IMG/VR virus record: IMGVR_UViG_3300014493_000009
Location: 1 to 45,981 of that record
DNA: 45,981 nt
DNA from: a virus
Direction: 5' to 3' (one strand)
Of this stretch, positions 39,801 through 45,981 are shown piece after piece. Below the pieces are notes generated by a model that was given only the letters and a program-made list of their open reading frames with translations, was not told where the DNA came from and made no database searches. Made by a program: the position numbers and the translations under genes. How positions within the stretch are numbered: position 1 is the first letter of the stretch; the number at the start of each line of letters is the position of its first letter.

Positions 39801-41900
39801 GTCAACTGGCTCCCGCTGCACGCCAACACCGGCAGCGGCACGACACTGGCGGTGAACGGGTTGTCAGCCATAACCATCGTGAAAACCGGCGGCTCTGCAG
39901 TGGCGGCGAACGACCTTACCACCACGGCCATTGCAACAGCTATATATGACGGCACGAACTTTGAATTGCAGAATCCGCAGACGTCAGGCTCCAGCTCCGG
40001 TACCGTAGGGAATTGCTCCGTTGCGGATTCAGTCACCTACTACTCTTCGACAGGAACCACGGTGGCTTGTACGAGTGAAGCCGGATTGGACCAATACACC
40101 TATGTCGCCGGCGGTGGCACGGCGAATGCGCAGACGGCGACACTTGCTCCCGCACTCGGCGCTTACGCTGCAGGCGTGCGTGTTGAATGGATACCGACTG
40201 CTGCCAATACGACAACCGCTACCCTCAACGTGAATGGTCTGGGGGCAAAGACCCTCGATAAATGCGGAACTTCCGCTTTGGTCGCCAGTGACCTCACGAC
40301 AACTGCGGTAGCAGTGGCGATTTACGACGGCACGGAATTCCAACTGCAGAATCCGCAGCAGGTGATTTGCGGAACGGTGCCGAATGGCAGCTTGGCCAGT
40401 TCGGCGATCACGATTGCCGGGACATCCGTCGCCTTGGGTAGTTCCACCTCATCCTTACCCAGCCCCGGAGCGATCGGCGGAACCACTGCGGCCGCGGCGA
40501 ACTTCACGACGGTGGGGGCCACCGGACTTGGAACATTCTCCGCAGCCGGCGCGGCGTCGACGGCCGGATTAACGGTGACGGGCGCTCCCTACACCGGTGG
40601 GTCGGCGACAACCAACTTCCCCCAATTCTACGTCAATGACGGAACCGGGCCAACCACCTTCTCCGGCAACGGCACGGAGTTTGGCGTCAACTCTCCGTCC
40701 GGGTTCACCGGCAACTTCCTCGATTTCCATGTGAATGGTGGATCGTCGGTTGCCAGCATCAATTACCAAGGCAATGGATTGTTCGCCGGGACCTTGGGCG
40801 TCACCGGCCATGTGACCCTGGAAGGCGTGACCAGTACGGGAGCCACCGGTACCGGCAATCTGGTGTTCTCCGTCAGCCCGACGATCACTGGCACACTGAC
40901 CGCGCAGAATGGTTCATCCTTCGGGGGCACCGCATACTCCTACGGCGCACCCTCCACTACAGGTGGAGCGGCAGTCATCGTTCCGGCGACAACCTATACC
41001 GTAACCGGTTCGGCGACTACCGCGAACTTTCAAGGCGAGTATCACGGAGTTAAAACATTCACCGATGCATCGGCGGGAACTATCACGGACCTGTTTGGCA
41101 CCCTATTCTCCGGGCCGGCTGCAGGGGCGGGGAGCTTGACCGTCACGCGCGCCCACACATTCGGCATTGTGGATTCCACATCCGCGGCGTCTTCAATCAC
41201 CGGCGGCTTTATTGTCGCCACGACACTGGGAACCGCCGCGACATCGGTCGGCATCGGTGGCGGGAATATCAATGCAGGCGGCACGGGCACATTTGGCGGA
41301 GCGCTGAGCGCGGATGGTTTGTCCTATCCCACATCACTCACTTCCGGCGGCGCGTGCTATGCCTCCAGCACCAGTGCTATTGCGTGTGGAGGTATTCTCA
41401 ATACGAACATTCTGGTAAAGGGGGGCGGCGCCGGGGCAGCCCCGACGAACTCCGGCATCACCGACAACGGAACGAATATCACGTCTTCAGAGAACCTGCT
41501 GTTGACGGGGGTTATGGACGGCCTTGCACCGATTACCAATACCACGGGAACGACCGCGACTCTTGGTGCGGCGACGTACCAGAGTGGTTACACCTTCAAT
41601 CAGGAAGCGACAGCGGCGACCGGTGTGACCTATACTCTCCCGGCAACGGTGAAGGGGGCGCAGTATTGCGTCGCTAACTCCATCGTTTCAGGCACTGGGG
41701 CAGCGGACACGGGAGTGCTGACTGTCTATCCCCCATCCGGGTCTTATGTGATCCTCAAGGGTGTGATCAATACAATCGGCGGAGGCGGCACGCACGGCGT
41801 GGCTTCGGGCGGAGCGGCGGCGGATGCGGCTTGTTTTGTGGCGAATGATGCTACGCATTGGACCGTATTTCCCAGTAGTGGAATTTGGACGGCGAACTAA
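36858..41900 (+). CDS. Very large repetitive tail-fibre-like protein with Sec signal peptide
   Basis: 1680 residues. Signal peptide MKTFRFLLIGLLLASPAWA/Q with a clear cleavage site, then glycine/threonine/serine-rich repeats. The fibre repeat AIGG-xxxxxGAFTTLS appears at several places (about 290-310, 390-420, 435-455 and 1205-1225). A 90-residue module (GGGTAQAQTATLSPAVGSL through IYDGTNFELQNPQ) occurs twice, at about 955-1040 and 1080-1165. The C-terminal 200 residues form a different beta-rich domain. All repeats are typical of phage fibres, yet fibres are not normally exported. GGAGC precedes ATG 36858 and the stop overlaps the next ATG. Confidence 0.7.
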   Translation: MKTFRFLLIGLLLASPAWAQFSGRSGIYGQGGGGGAATGLTFGVTTQTITTPGATASGLCIVSTGSGPYQWSAGACSGSAATAFSALTGSTNTTAAMVIGSGASLAVTGTGTNAATGFSMPATLTGTVTSGGMPYFSSTTALTSSGVLGLNALIVGGGAGGSPGTGSGDFTYATHTLTMGAAGLLNLSAGVATGFTLPAGAGFAPTVDGQIATNTTNHTLVYGGNGTALVSAVAATGTNTATTCTNQVITAISGIAAPTCSTVANAALSNSAITIGGTSVSLGSSTSSFPNPGAIGGTTPSTGAFTTLSATGQFTSTLATGTAPFAVTSTTAVANLSIGGTAATATNVAGGGTGGVEYQSAANTSTFLASPTTSGHIFALAWEPIGSALAPVALDLATYLGSPANIGGTSAASGAFTTLSASSTVSGTGFSTYLASPPAIGGSAAAAGAFTTLSGSSTITFSGISGSTQCLHVNSSGVVTGTSADCGAVASLSGDGTIITNSASTGAVTLTIAGTSGGVPCFSSGSAWKSSAALTSTDLMVGGGAGNCPTVGNGDFTYATHTLASGASGILDLHSATGTAAFKVPSNSSNTATAAGVIDFDTSNTNFHIYANGADSIIAPFLASGSYSNNDCVKILVASGNLTLGDAGSACGSGGGSSALSSITAATGNNTIASGNNYNQIWNWALTSNGVTAMTFGETTAATGTGTNYIGQFSTKTGSTATPLNITSSLSGSQTLPSLSITPTWNTTGVVDAGILENVVNTASGANSLLLDLQVGGSSEFKVDTSGNITNGGTLTTGGTTSGIAMDCQTAATATSGFLGFTPPSSCSSGYGFYNLPTLPATAGPLVAGVASSNISAITVGTTTGSGNYVLSTSPALTTPNLGVPSAVTLTNATGLPCGALPALTGDATTSAASCATSVVAIEGGTIPASAGVLGTNSSRQPVAATAANVSSIYYIGGGGTAQAQTATLSPAVGSLTNGLVVNWLPLHANTGSGTTLAVNGLSAITIVKTGGSAVAANDLTTTAIATAIYDGTNFELQNPQTSGSSSGTVGNCSVADSVTYYSSTGTTVACTSEAGLDQYTYVAGGGTANAQTATLAPALGAYAAGVRVEWIPTAANTTTATLNVNGLGAKTLDKCGTSALVASDLTTTAVAVAIYDGTEFQLQNPQQVICGTVPNGSLASSAITIAGTSVALGSSTSSLPSPGAIGGTTAAAANFTTVGATGLGTFSAAGAASTAGLTVTGAPYTGGSATTNFPQFYVNDGTGPTTFSGNGTEFGVNSPSGFTGNFLDFHVNGGSSVASINYQGNGLFAGTLGVTGHVTLEGVTSTGATGTGNLVFSVSPTITGTLTAQNGSSFGGTAYSYGAPSTTGGAAVIVPATTYTVTGSATTANFQGEYHGVKTFTDASAGTITDLFGTLFSGPAAGAGSLTVTRAHTFGIVDSTSAASSITGGFIVATTLGTAATSVGIGGGNINAGGTGTFGGALSADGLSYPTSLTSGGACYASSTSAIACGGILNTNILVKGGGAGAAPTNSGITDNGTNITSSENLLLTGVMDGLAPITNTTGTTATLGAATYQSGYTFNQEATAATGVTYTLPATVKGAQYCVANSIVSGTGAADTGVLTVYPPSGSYVILKGVINTIGGGGTHGVASGGAAADAACFVANDATHWTVFPSSGIWTAN
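37662..37779 (+). repeat. Copy 1 of an internal DNA repeat in the fibre gene
   Basis: Encodes SAITIGGTSVSLGSSTSS and the following IGG/FTTL part. It is recognisably repeated at 40396-40512 at DNA level, with long shared runs such as GCGATCACGATTG and CCTTGGGTAG. Confidence 0.7.
39718..39978 (+). repeat. Copy 1 of a 90-residue fibre module
   Basis: Encodes GGGGTAQAQTATLSPAVGSL through AIYDGTNFELQNPQ. Copy 2 is at 40097-40357 (GGGTANAQTATLAPALGAY through AIYDGTEFQLQNPQ). The two are separated by about 120 bases and have diverged. Confidence 0.8.
40097..40357 (+). repeat. Copy 2 of a 90-residue fibre module
   Basis: Paralogous to 39718-39978; see that entry for the pattern. A duplicate of the following module (40396-40512) also exists at 37662. 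Confidence 0.8.
40396..40512 (+). repeat. Copy 2 of an internal DNA repeat in the fibre gene
   Basis: Encodes SAITIAGTSVALGSSTSS, paralogous to 37662-37779. Confidence 0.7.
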
Positions 41901-42712
41901 TGAGAAAACTGATCTTACTTATCTGGTTACCGATTATGGGTCTCCTGTTTCAATGGGTGCCCATGCGTCCATTTGCCGCCCCGGTTCCGCAGATCATGCA
42001 GAAGGCTATTGTGTTCCTTCCCGTGCCTGCGGTTGGTGGAGTTACATGGACGCTCATCCAGCATCCGCACAACTGGACCTGTACGAGTACAGCCAGCGGC
42101 AATTTGACTTGCACAGTCACGGCTACGGCCACAGTCGCCGGAGACGCTCTCTTGCTGGCGCTGTCATATTACGATGCGATCACGGTGGACGTTGCGCCAA
42201 CCTACGTCTCGGCGGCAGGGGATAGCACGTGGACGCATAACGCCGGATGTGCGGATTATGGACTTGCCGTAGCTGGTGTTTATGTGGGAGTGGACTGTGC
42301 CTACATTCTCAGCGCGACGGGCGGCGCAACATCGCTTTCTATGACGTACGATTTCTTTGACGTGAATGCAACTGATGGGGCATTCATGGACTTGGAGCTT
42401 TACGAAATGCGAAGGTCAACGGGGACTCCATCGCTGGATGTTTTGGGCGCCAGTTTCGCGAACAGTTGCTCCACCACCTGTACCGGTCCCGCACTTTCTC
42501 TGACCGGTACAGACTACGTTGCAGAGTGGGCCGCAACCTGCAATCCTCCAACTGTTCCGGGCGCTCCTTGGACGAACCCTAGTGACGTTGACTCATCTAG
42601 CAATCAGATCGCAGGCTTCCTGGGAGCGCTCAATCAGACTTCGGTAACGGCATTGACCTATTCGCAGTCTCCTACCTGCGGGTTCGGCGGTGGAGCATTC
42701 TCGTTCAAATGA
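41900..42712 (+). CDS. Secreted beta-rich protein
   Basis: 270 residues. Hydrophobic N-terminus MRKLILLIWLPIMGLLFQW followed by RPFAA suggests export. The mature part alternates strands and cysteines (WTCTSTASGNLTCTVTATAT, YGLAVAGVYVGVDCAYILSA, FANSCSTTCTGPALSLTG). The cysteines are mostly in pairs, consistent with disulfides formed outside the cytoplasm. The ATG overlaps the stop of the fibre gene (TAATG) and the stop overlaps the next ATG (ATGA), so it is tightly coupled. Could be a glycan-binding or fibre-cap protein; family not recognised. Confidence 0.65.
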   Translation: MRKLILLIWLPIMGLLFQWVPMRPFAAPVPQIMQKAIVFLPVPAVGGVTWTLIQHPHNWTCTSTASGNLTCTVTATATVAGDALLLALSYYDAITVDVAPTYVSAAGDSTWTHNAGCADYGLAVAGVYVGVDCAYILSATGGATSLSMTYDFFDVNATDGAFMDLELYEMRRSTGTPSLDVLGASFANSCSTTCTGPALSLTGTDYVAEWAATCNPPTVPGAPWTNPSDVDSSSNQIAGFLGALNQTSVTALTYSQSPTCGFGGGAFSFK

Positions 42713-44193
42713 AAAGACTATTTTTCGGCTTGCTCATTCTCGCAGGATTCGTCGCGCCGTCATTCGCACAGCAGTTGATGACGCTCGACCCCACCGGCAA
42801 ATTCCTCATGAACACCTTCACGAACCAGCCGGTTTTCATGGTGGGCGAGGACGCCTTCGACCTCATCACGCAACTCGACACGGCGGATGCAGACACCTAC
42901 CTCGCAGACCGCGCCTCACGCGGATTCAACGTGATTTGGGTAGCGGCGGCGGACAATGTGTACCAGGCGGGTGCACCGGATAACTACTACGGCAACGCAC
43001 CGTTCAGCGGAGCCGATTTCACCAATGAGAACTCTACCTACTGGGCGCACGTAGACTTGATCGTCTCGACGGCAGCCTCTTACGGTATTGTCGTCGGCCT
43101 CGACCCCGGGTTCGCCGGACTGACAAGCACGCAGGGGTACTTGGCAAGTTATCAGAATTCGTCGGGTTCAGTCCTCTCGGCTTACGGTGCATGGATCGGG
43201 TCGCGATATAAAAACTATTCCAACATCATCTGGATTCTGGGCGGTGATGCCGACCCCACCGACACAGCGCTATATGCAAATTTGAATAATCTTGCAGTGG
43301 GCATTCGTTCGACCGACACGAATCACCTTATCACGATTGAAGCGGCAAGGTTCTATGAGAACGACACGGCGGCTCCCAATAGCGGTTGGTCGAGCTTGGA
43401 TGCATGGGGAAGCGGGGTGACAGGCTCTTATACGCCAGCCGGATCACCGCCGAGTTGGCTGGGTACAAACTGGGTGTATGACCCGTACTCCGTTGTGCAG
43501 GGTGGATGCTCGCGGAACTACACGTCCTATGTGACAGCGGCTCCCCACATGCCGGGCTTGATGGGAGAGGCATGGTACGAGGGTGAACACTCGACCACGA
43601 CCCTGCAACTGCGCGAGGAAGGCTACTGGTCGGTGCTCTCAGGTTGTGCGCTGGGATACATGTTCGGCAACAATCCCATATGGTGTTTCGACTCCCCCCA
43701 GTCGATCGCCGGCTGCAATACCGGAACGACGTGGCAGAGTTCGTTGTCATCCAGCGGATCGGTTGCGCAGGAGTGGCTGGGGAGACTCGCGTACAGCCGT
43801 GAGTTCTGGAAGATGGTTCCCGATATAAGTAATGCTGTGTTGACAGGGGGTATCGGCTCGGGAACGACGATATCCGTAGCCTCTTGTTCATCAGATGGGC
43901 AGACTTGCGAGATATACGATCCGATCGGAAACAGCCAGGTGCCGCAGATTGCCATGGGGCATTTCTCCGGCACTGTGCACGCTTGGTGGTTCAATCCCCA
44001 AACCGGGGCGACAACGGACCTCGGCACCTTCACGAATAGCGGGACGCGGACATTCACACCCGCCGACGGCAACGATTGGATTCTGGTTCTGGACCTGAAC
44101 TCTTTGGGACTGAAGGCCCCTGGTAGTTTTAATCTTCTGGCGACTTCTGCGGTTATCGACAATGTTGTCCTACGGGGAATCAAGATTCAATAA
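42709..44193 (+). CDS. Secreted apiosidase-like glycoside hydrolase (DUF4038/GH140-like)
   Basis: 494 residues. Signal peptide MKRLFFGLLILAGFVAPSFA/Q. The catalytic TIM-barrel fits DUF4038: DPTGKFLMNTFTNQPVFMVG, DAFDLITQLDTADADTYLADR, RGFNVIWVAA, WILGGDADP (candidate acid Asp180) and LMGEAWYEGEHST (candidate nucleophile Glu287, with Glu291). Residues about 405-475 (HFSGTVHAWWFNPQTGATTD) match the C-terminal domain that often follows. Family members cleave unusual sugar linkages such as apiose side chains. In a phage it could remove surface or environmental polysaccharide. ATGA overlap with the previous gene. Confidence 0.78.
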   Translation: MKRLFFGLLILAGFVAPSFAQQLMTLDPTGKFLMNTFTNQPVFMVGEDAFDLITQLDTADADTYLADRASRGFNVIWVAAADNVYQAGAPDNYYGNAPFSGADFTNENSTYWAHVDLIVSTAASYGIVVGLDPGFAGLTSTQGYLASYQNSSGSVLSAYGAWIGSRYKNYSNIIWILGGDADPTDTALYANLNNLAVGIRSTDTNHLITIEAARFYENDTAAPNSGWSSLDAWGSGVTGSYTPAGSPPSWLGTNWVYDPYSVVQGGCSRNYTSYVTAAPHMPGLMGEAWYEGEHSTTTLQLREEGYWSVLSGCALGYMFGNNPIWCFDSPQSIAGCNTGTTWQSSLSSSGSVAQEWLGRLAYSREFWKMVPDISNAVLTGGIGSGTTISVASCSSDGQTCEIYDPIGNSQVPQIAMGHFSGTVHAWWFNPQTGATTDLGTFTNSGTRTFTPADGNDWILVLDLNSLGLKAPGSFNLLATSAVIDNVVLRGIKIQ

Positions 44194-44194
44194 G

Positions 44195-45981
44195 ATGCGA
44201 AAACTTCTCCAACTCGTACTGTTCGCGGCCTTGGCCTCTCCCGTTTTTGCAACAGGCGGGTCGTGTCCCGCCAGCGCTCCGGTAACCGGCAGCAACTGTT
44301 ATTTTATTTCAGCGCAGTCGGGAGCGGCAGACTCTAACAATGGCACGAGCGAGTCGACCCCTTGGCTTCACGCTCCCGGGATGCCGAATTGTTCATCCAC
44401 TTGCGCGGGTGTGACACCCACTTCCGGCAATGGCTTCATCCTGCGCGGTGGTGATACATGGCATTATGGCAACACGACACCGGCATCGGGGGTCTACACC
44501 GGCGGCTCGTGGACGCTCGATACTTGGGCGGGAAGTTCCTCCACCTGTGTATACGAAGGTACACAGACAGGCTGCATTTATTGGGGTGTGGATTCCACTT
44601 GGTACAACTCCGCCGTCTGTGGCGCCGCTTGGTGCAGGCCCATCATGAATGGAGACAACGCTACCTCGGGCAGCACGGTTGCGTCCTGCACCTACCAAAT
44701 CGGTTCATCGAATCAGATGATTATACAGGCCGGCGGTTCGGGGTATTATAACATTCTCGACAATCTTGAAATGCTGGGCCTATGCACTCAGCGCAGTACG
44801 GGCGGGAACAATAACGACGATGTGTATGTGCAGGACGGTGGCAGCGGAACGGCGGGCCAAGGATTAGTGATTCAGACGAATCTCTACATCCATGGCTGGA
44901 CGGCGACGACTACGGCCGGTACCGGCAATGACGCCCTTGCCTGCAACATGATCGGCGGGGGAAACCAGTCGCTCCATGCCATTACGGCGTTGGTCATCGA
45001 CGGCTCCGACAGCGACCCGCAGGTGTGCGCTTGGGGAGTCTTCCCGGCTTTCTACCATCTGAAAGATAGCATTGTCCGCTACGCCACTCAGGGCATCGCC
45101 GCGGGCTGGTGCCACGACATCCATGACAACATCTTTGAGCACTTCTATGGGCCCAACGTGCCAACGCACGGCAACATGTTGGAGTGCAACGAGGACTCTC
45201 CCGGCAATGCGCCAAATCAGCCGCAGAATACGCCTAATGTGGTCTATAACAATATTTTCCGTCATGACGACCCCTCGATCGCCAGCAATCCGGACCTGTG
45301 GCTGTGCCCCACGGCAATCCCGGAGTATTGGTTCAACAATCTCATGTACGACCTTGCGGGGGAGGGCTGGAGCGTTGCGGGGCCCGGGGGTTACGCAGGC
45401 TGTCCAAATACTGGCGGCCAGTACATGTTCAATAATACGTTGGTTGACATGACTCAGCCATGCTATCTTAATGCTTCAAACAACGGAACGGGAGGGCAGT
45501 ATCTGACGATTCTGAATGAGCACTTGATCAATTCTCCCTTGGATACCCCGGTACAGTCCCCCGGGTGCACGGGAGTCGCCAGCGCTACCAATATTGCCAT
45601 GAGTGATGCCACGGCGACAAGTCAGGGGTACACGACCGGCAGCGCGGGAACGGCGCAGTCGAACACCTGCGCCAACGAATCCAGCAAACCCTGCAAGCCG
45701 ACGCTGATCAGTAATGGTACCATCAATGCAGGCGGGAATAAGCAGACTTATTGCACGTCTTTGGCATCTTACACCGGAGAGTATGCCATAGGGACAGAGG
45801 CGGCAAATGCCTGCATGTACGGCACGACGGATGGCTGCTCCTATAACACCTCAACGCATGTTATGAGTTGCCCAGCGCAGACTGCAGTTACCCGGCCGCC
45901 AACCGGAGCATGGGACTCCGGGGCCTACCAGTTCCTGTCCGGAATTGCGGGGTACATTTACAATATCATTCTGAAGGGAGT
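44195..45981 (+). CDS. Secreted parallel beta-helix protein (cut by window end)
   Basis: 595 codons are visible with no stop before the window edge. Signal peptide MRKLLQLVLFAALASPVFA with cleavage before TGGSC. The start of the mature protein (NCYFISAQSGAADSNNGTSE, PWLHAPGMP, FILRGGDTWHYG) is typical of right-handed parallel beta-helix proteins related to pectate lyases. Coils follow such as YYNILDNLEMLGLC, LVIQTNLYIHGWTATT, LKDSIVRYATQGIAAG, CHDIHDNIFEHFYG and QYMFNNTLVDMTQPC. It begins one base after the hydrolase stop. Likely binds or cleaves polysaccharide; the active site cannot be assigned. Confidence 0.7.
   Translation, partial: MRKLLQLVLFAALASPVFATGGSCPASAPVTGSNCYFISAQSGAADSNNGTSESTPWLHAPGMPNCSSTCAGVTPTSGNGFILRGGDTWHYGNTTPASGVYTGGSWTLDTWAGSSSTCVYEGTQTGCIYWGVDSTWYNSAVCGAAWCRPIMNGDNATSGSTVASCTYQIGSSNQMIIQAGGSGYYNILDNLEMLGLCTQRSTGGNNNDDVYVQDGGSGTAGQGLVIQTNLYIHGWTATTTAGTGNDALACNMIGGGNQSLHAITALVIDGSDSDPQVCAWGVFPAFYHLKDSIVRYATQGIAAGWCHDIHDNIFEHFYGPNVPTHGNMLECNEDSPGNAPNQPQNTPNVVYNNIFRHDDPSIASNPDLWLCPTAIPEYWFNNLMYDLAGEGWSVAGPGGYAGCPNTGGQYMFNNTLVDMTQPCYLNASNNGTGGQYLTILNEHLINSPLDTPVQSPGCTGVASATNIAMSDATATSQGYTTGSAGTAQSNTCANESSKPCKPTLISNGTINAGGNKQTYCTSLASYTGEYAIGTEAANACMYGTTDGCSYNTSTHVMSCPAQTAVTRPPTGAWDSGAYQFLSGIAGYIYNIILKG

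Overview
This window is the late (virion) half of a tailed double-stranded DNA phage or prophage, with almost every gene on the + strand, packed tightly and often overlapping by 1-4 bases. The head genes follow a Mu-like order: small terminase-like protein, large terminase, DUF935-type portal, MuF-position protein, Mu I-type protease/scaffold, decoration protein, major capsid, gp36-type connector and gpG/S-type tail completion. The tail genes look siphovirus-like: tail tube candidate, overlapping chaperone pair, tape measure and hub, with no sheath gene. That mixture recalls B3/D3112-type phages, but no transposase, integrase, repressor, replication gene, tRNA or CRISPR is visible, so lifestyle is undecided. 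The host is a moderately GC-rich diderm, because several products carry Sec signal peptides and one carries a lipobox. An Acidobacteria-like soil host is only a guess.

Layout. 0.1-8.1 kb: packaging and portal, with two multidomain proteins (portal plus HAD phosphatase; InPase-like plus histidine phosphatase) and small cysteine-rich proteins. 8.2-12.1 kb: protease/scaffold, decoration and capsid. 12.2-17.0 kb: connectors, Ig-like decoration and tail tube. 17.2-22.4 kb: tail chaperones, tape measure and tail tip. 22.4-31.4 kb: giant modular fibre, DUF4376 assembly protein, signal-peptide-bearing tailspike and XhlA-like membrane protein. 31.4-35.4 kb: accessory region with a winged-helix-like protein, a metallophosphoesterase, a DNA adenine methyltransferase between perfect inverted repeats, a structured intergenic segment, a lipoprotein and several microproteins. 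35.4-46.0 kb: papain-like peptidase, then five successive Sec-signal proteins (Ig-like, a 1680-residue fibre, a secreted beta protein, an apiosidase-like hydrolase and a parallel beta-helix protein cut by the window end).

Most notable points. (1) A 516-bp methyltransferase cassette has perfect 24-bp terminal inverted repeats and an adjoining 8-bp direct repeat, the signature of a transposed unit; two degenerate copies of the same motif lie outside it. (2) The next ~250 bp can fold into several nested perfect stems. (3) Four unrelated phosphohydrolase folds occur in this phage, two fused to head proteins. (4) Fibre, spike and glycan-hydrolase-like proteins carry Sec signals. (5) Three promoter-like sequences sit so close to start codons that leaderless mRNAs are likely.

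All assignments come from reading the sequence and remembered family features. No database search or structure prediction was run.
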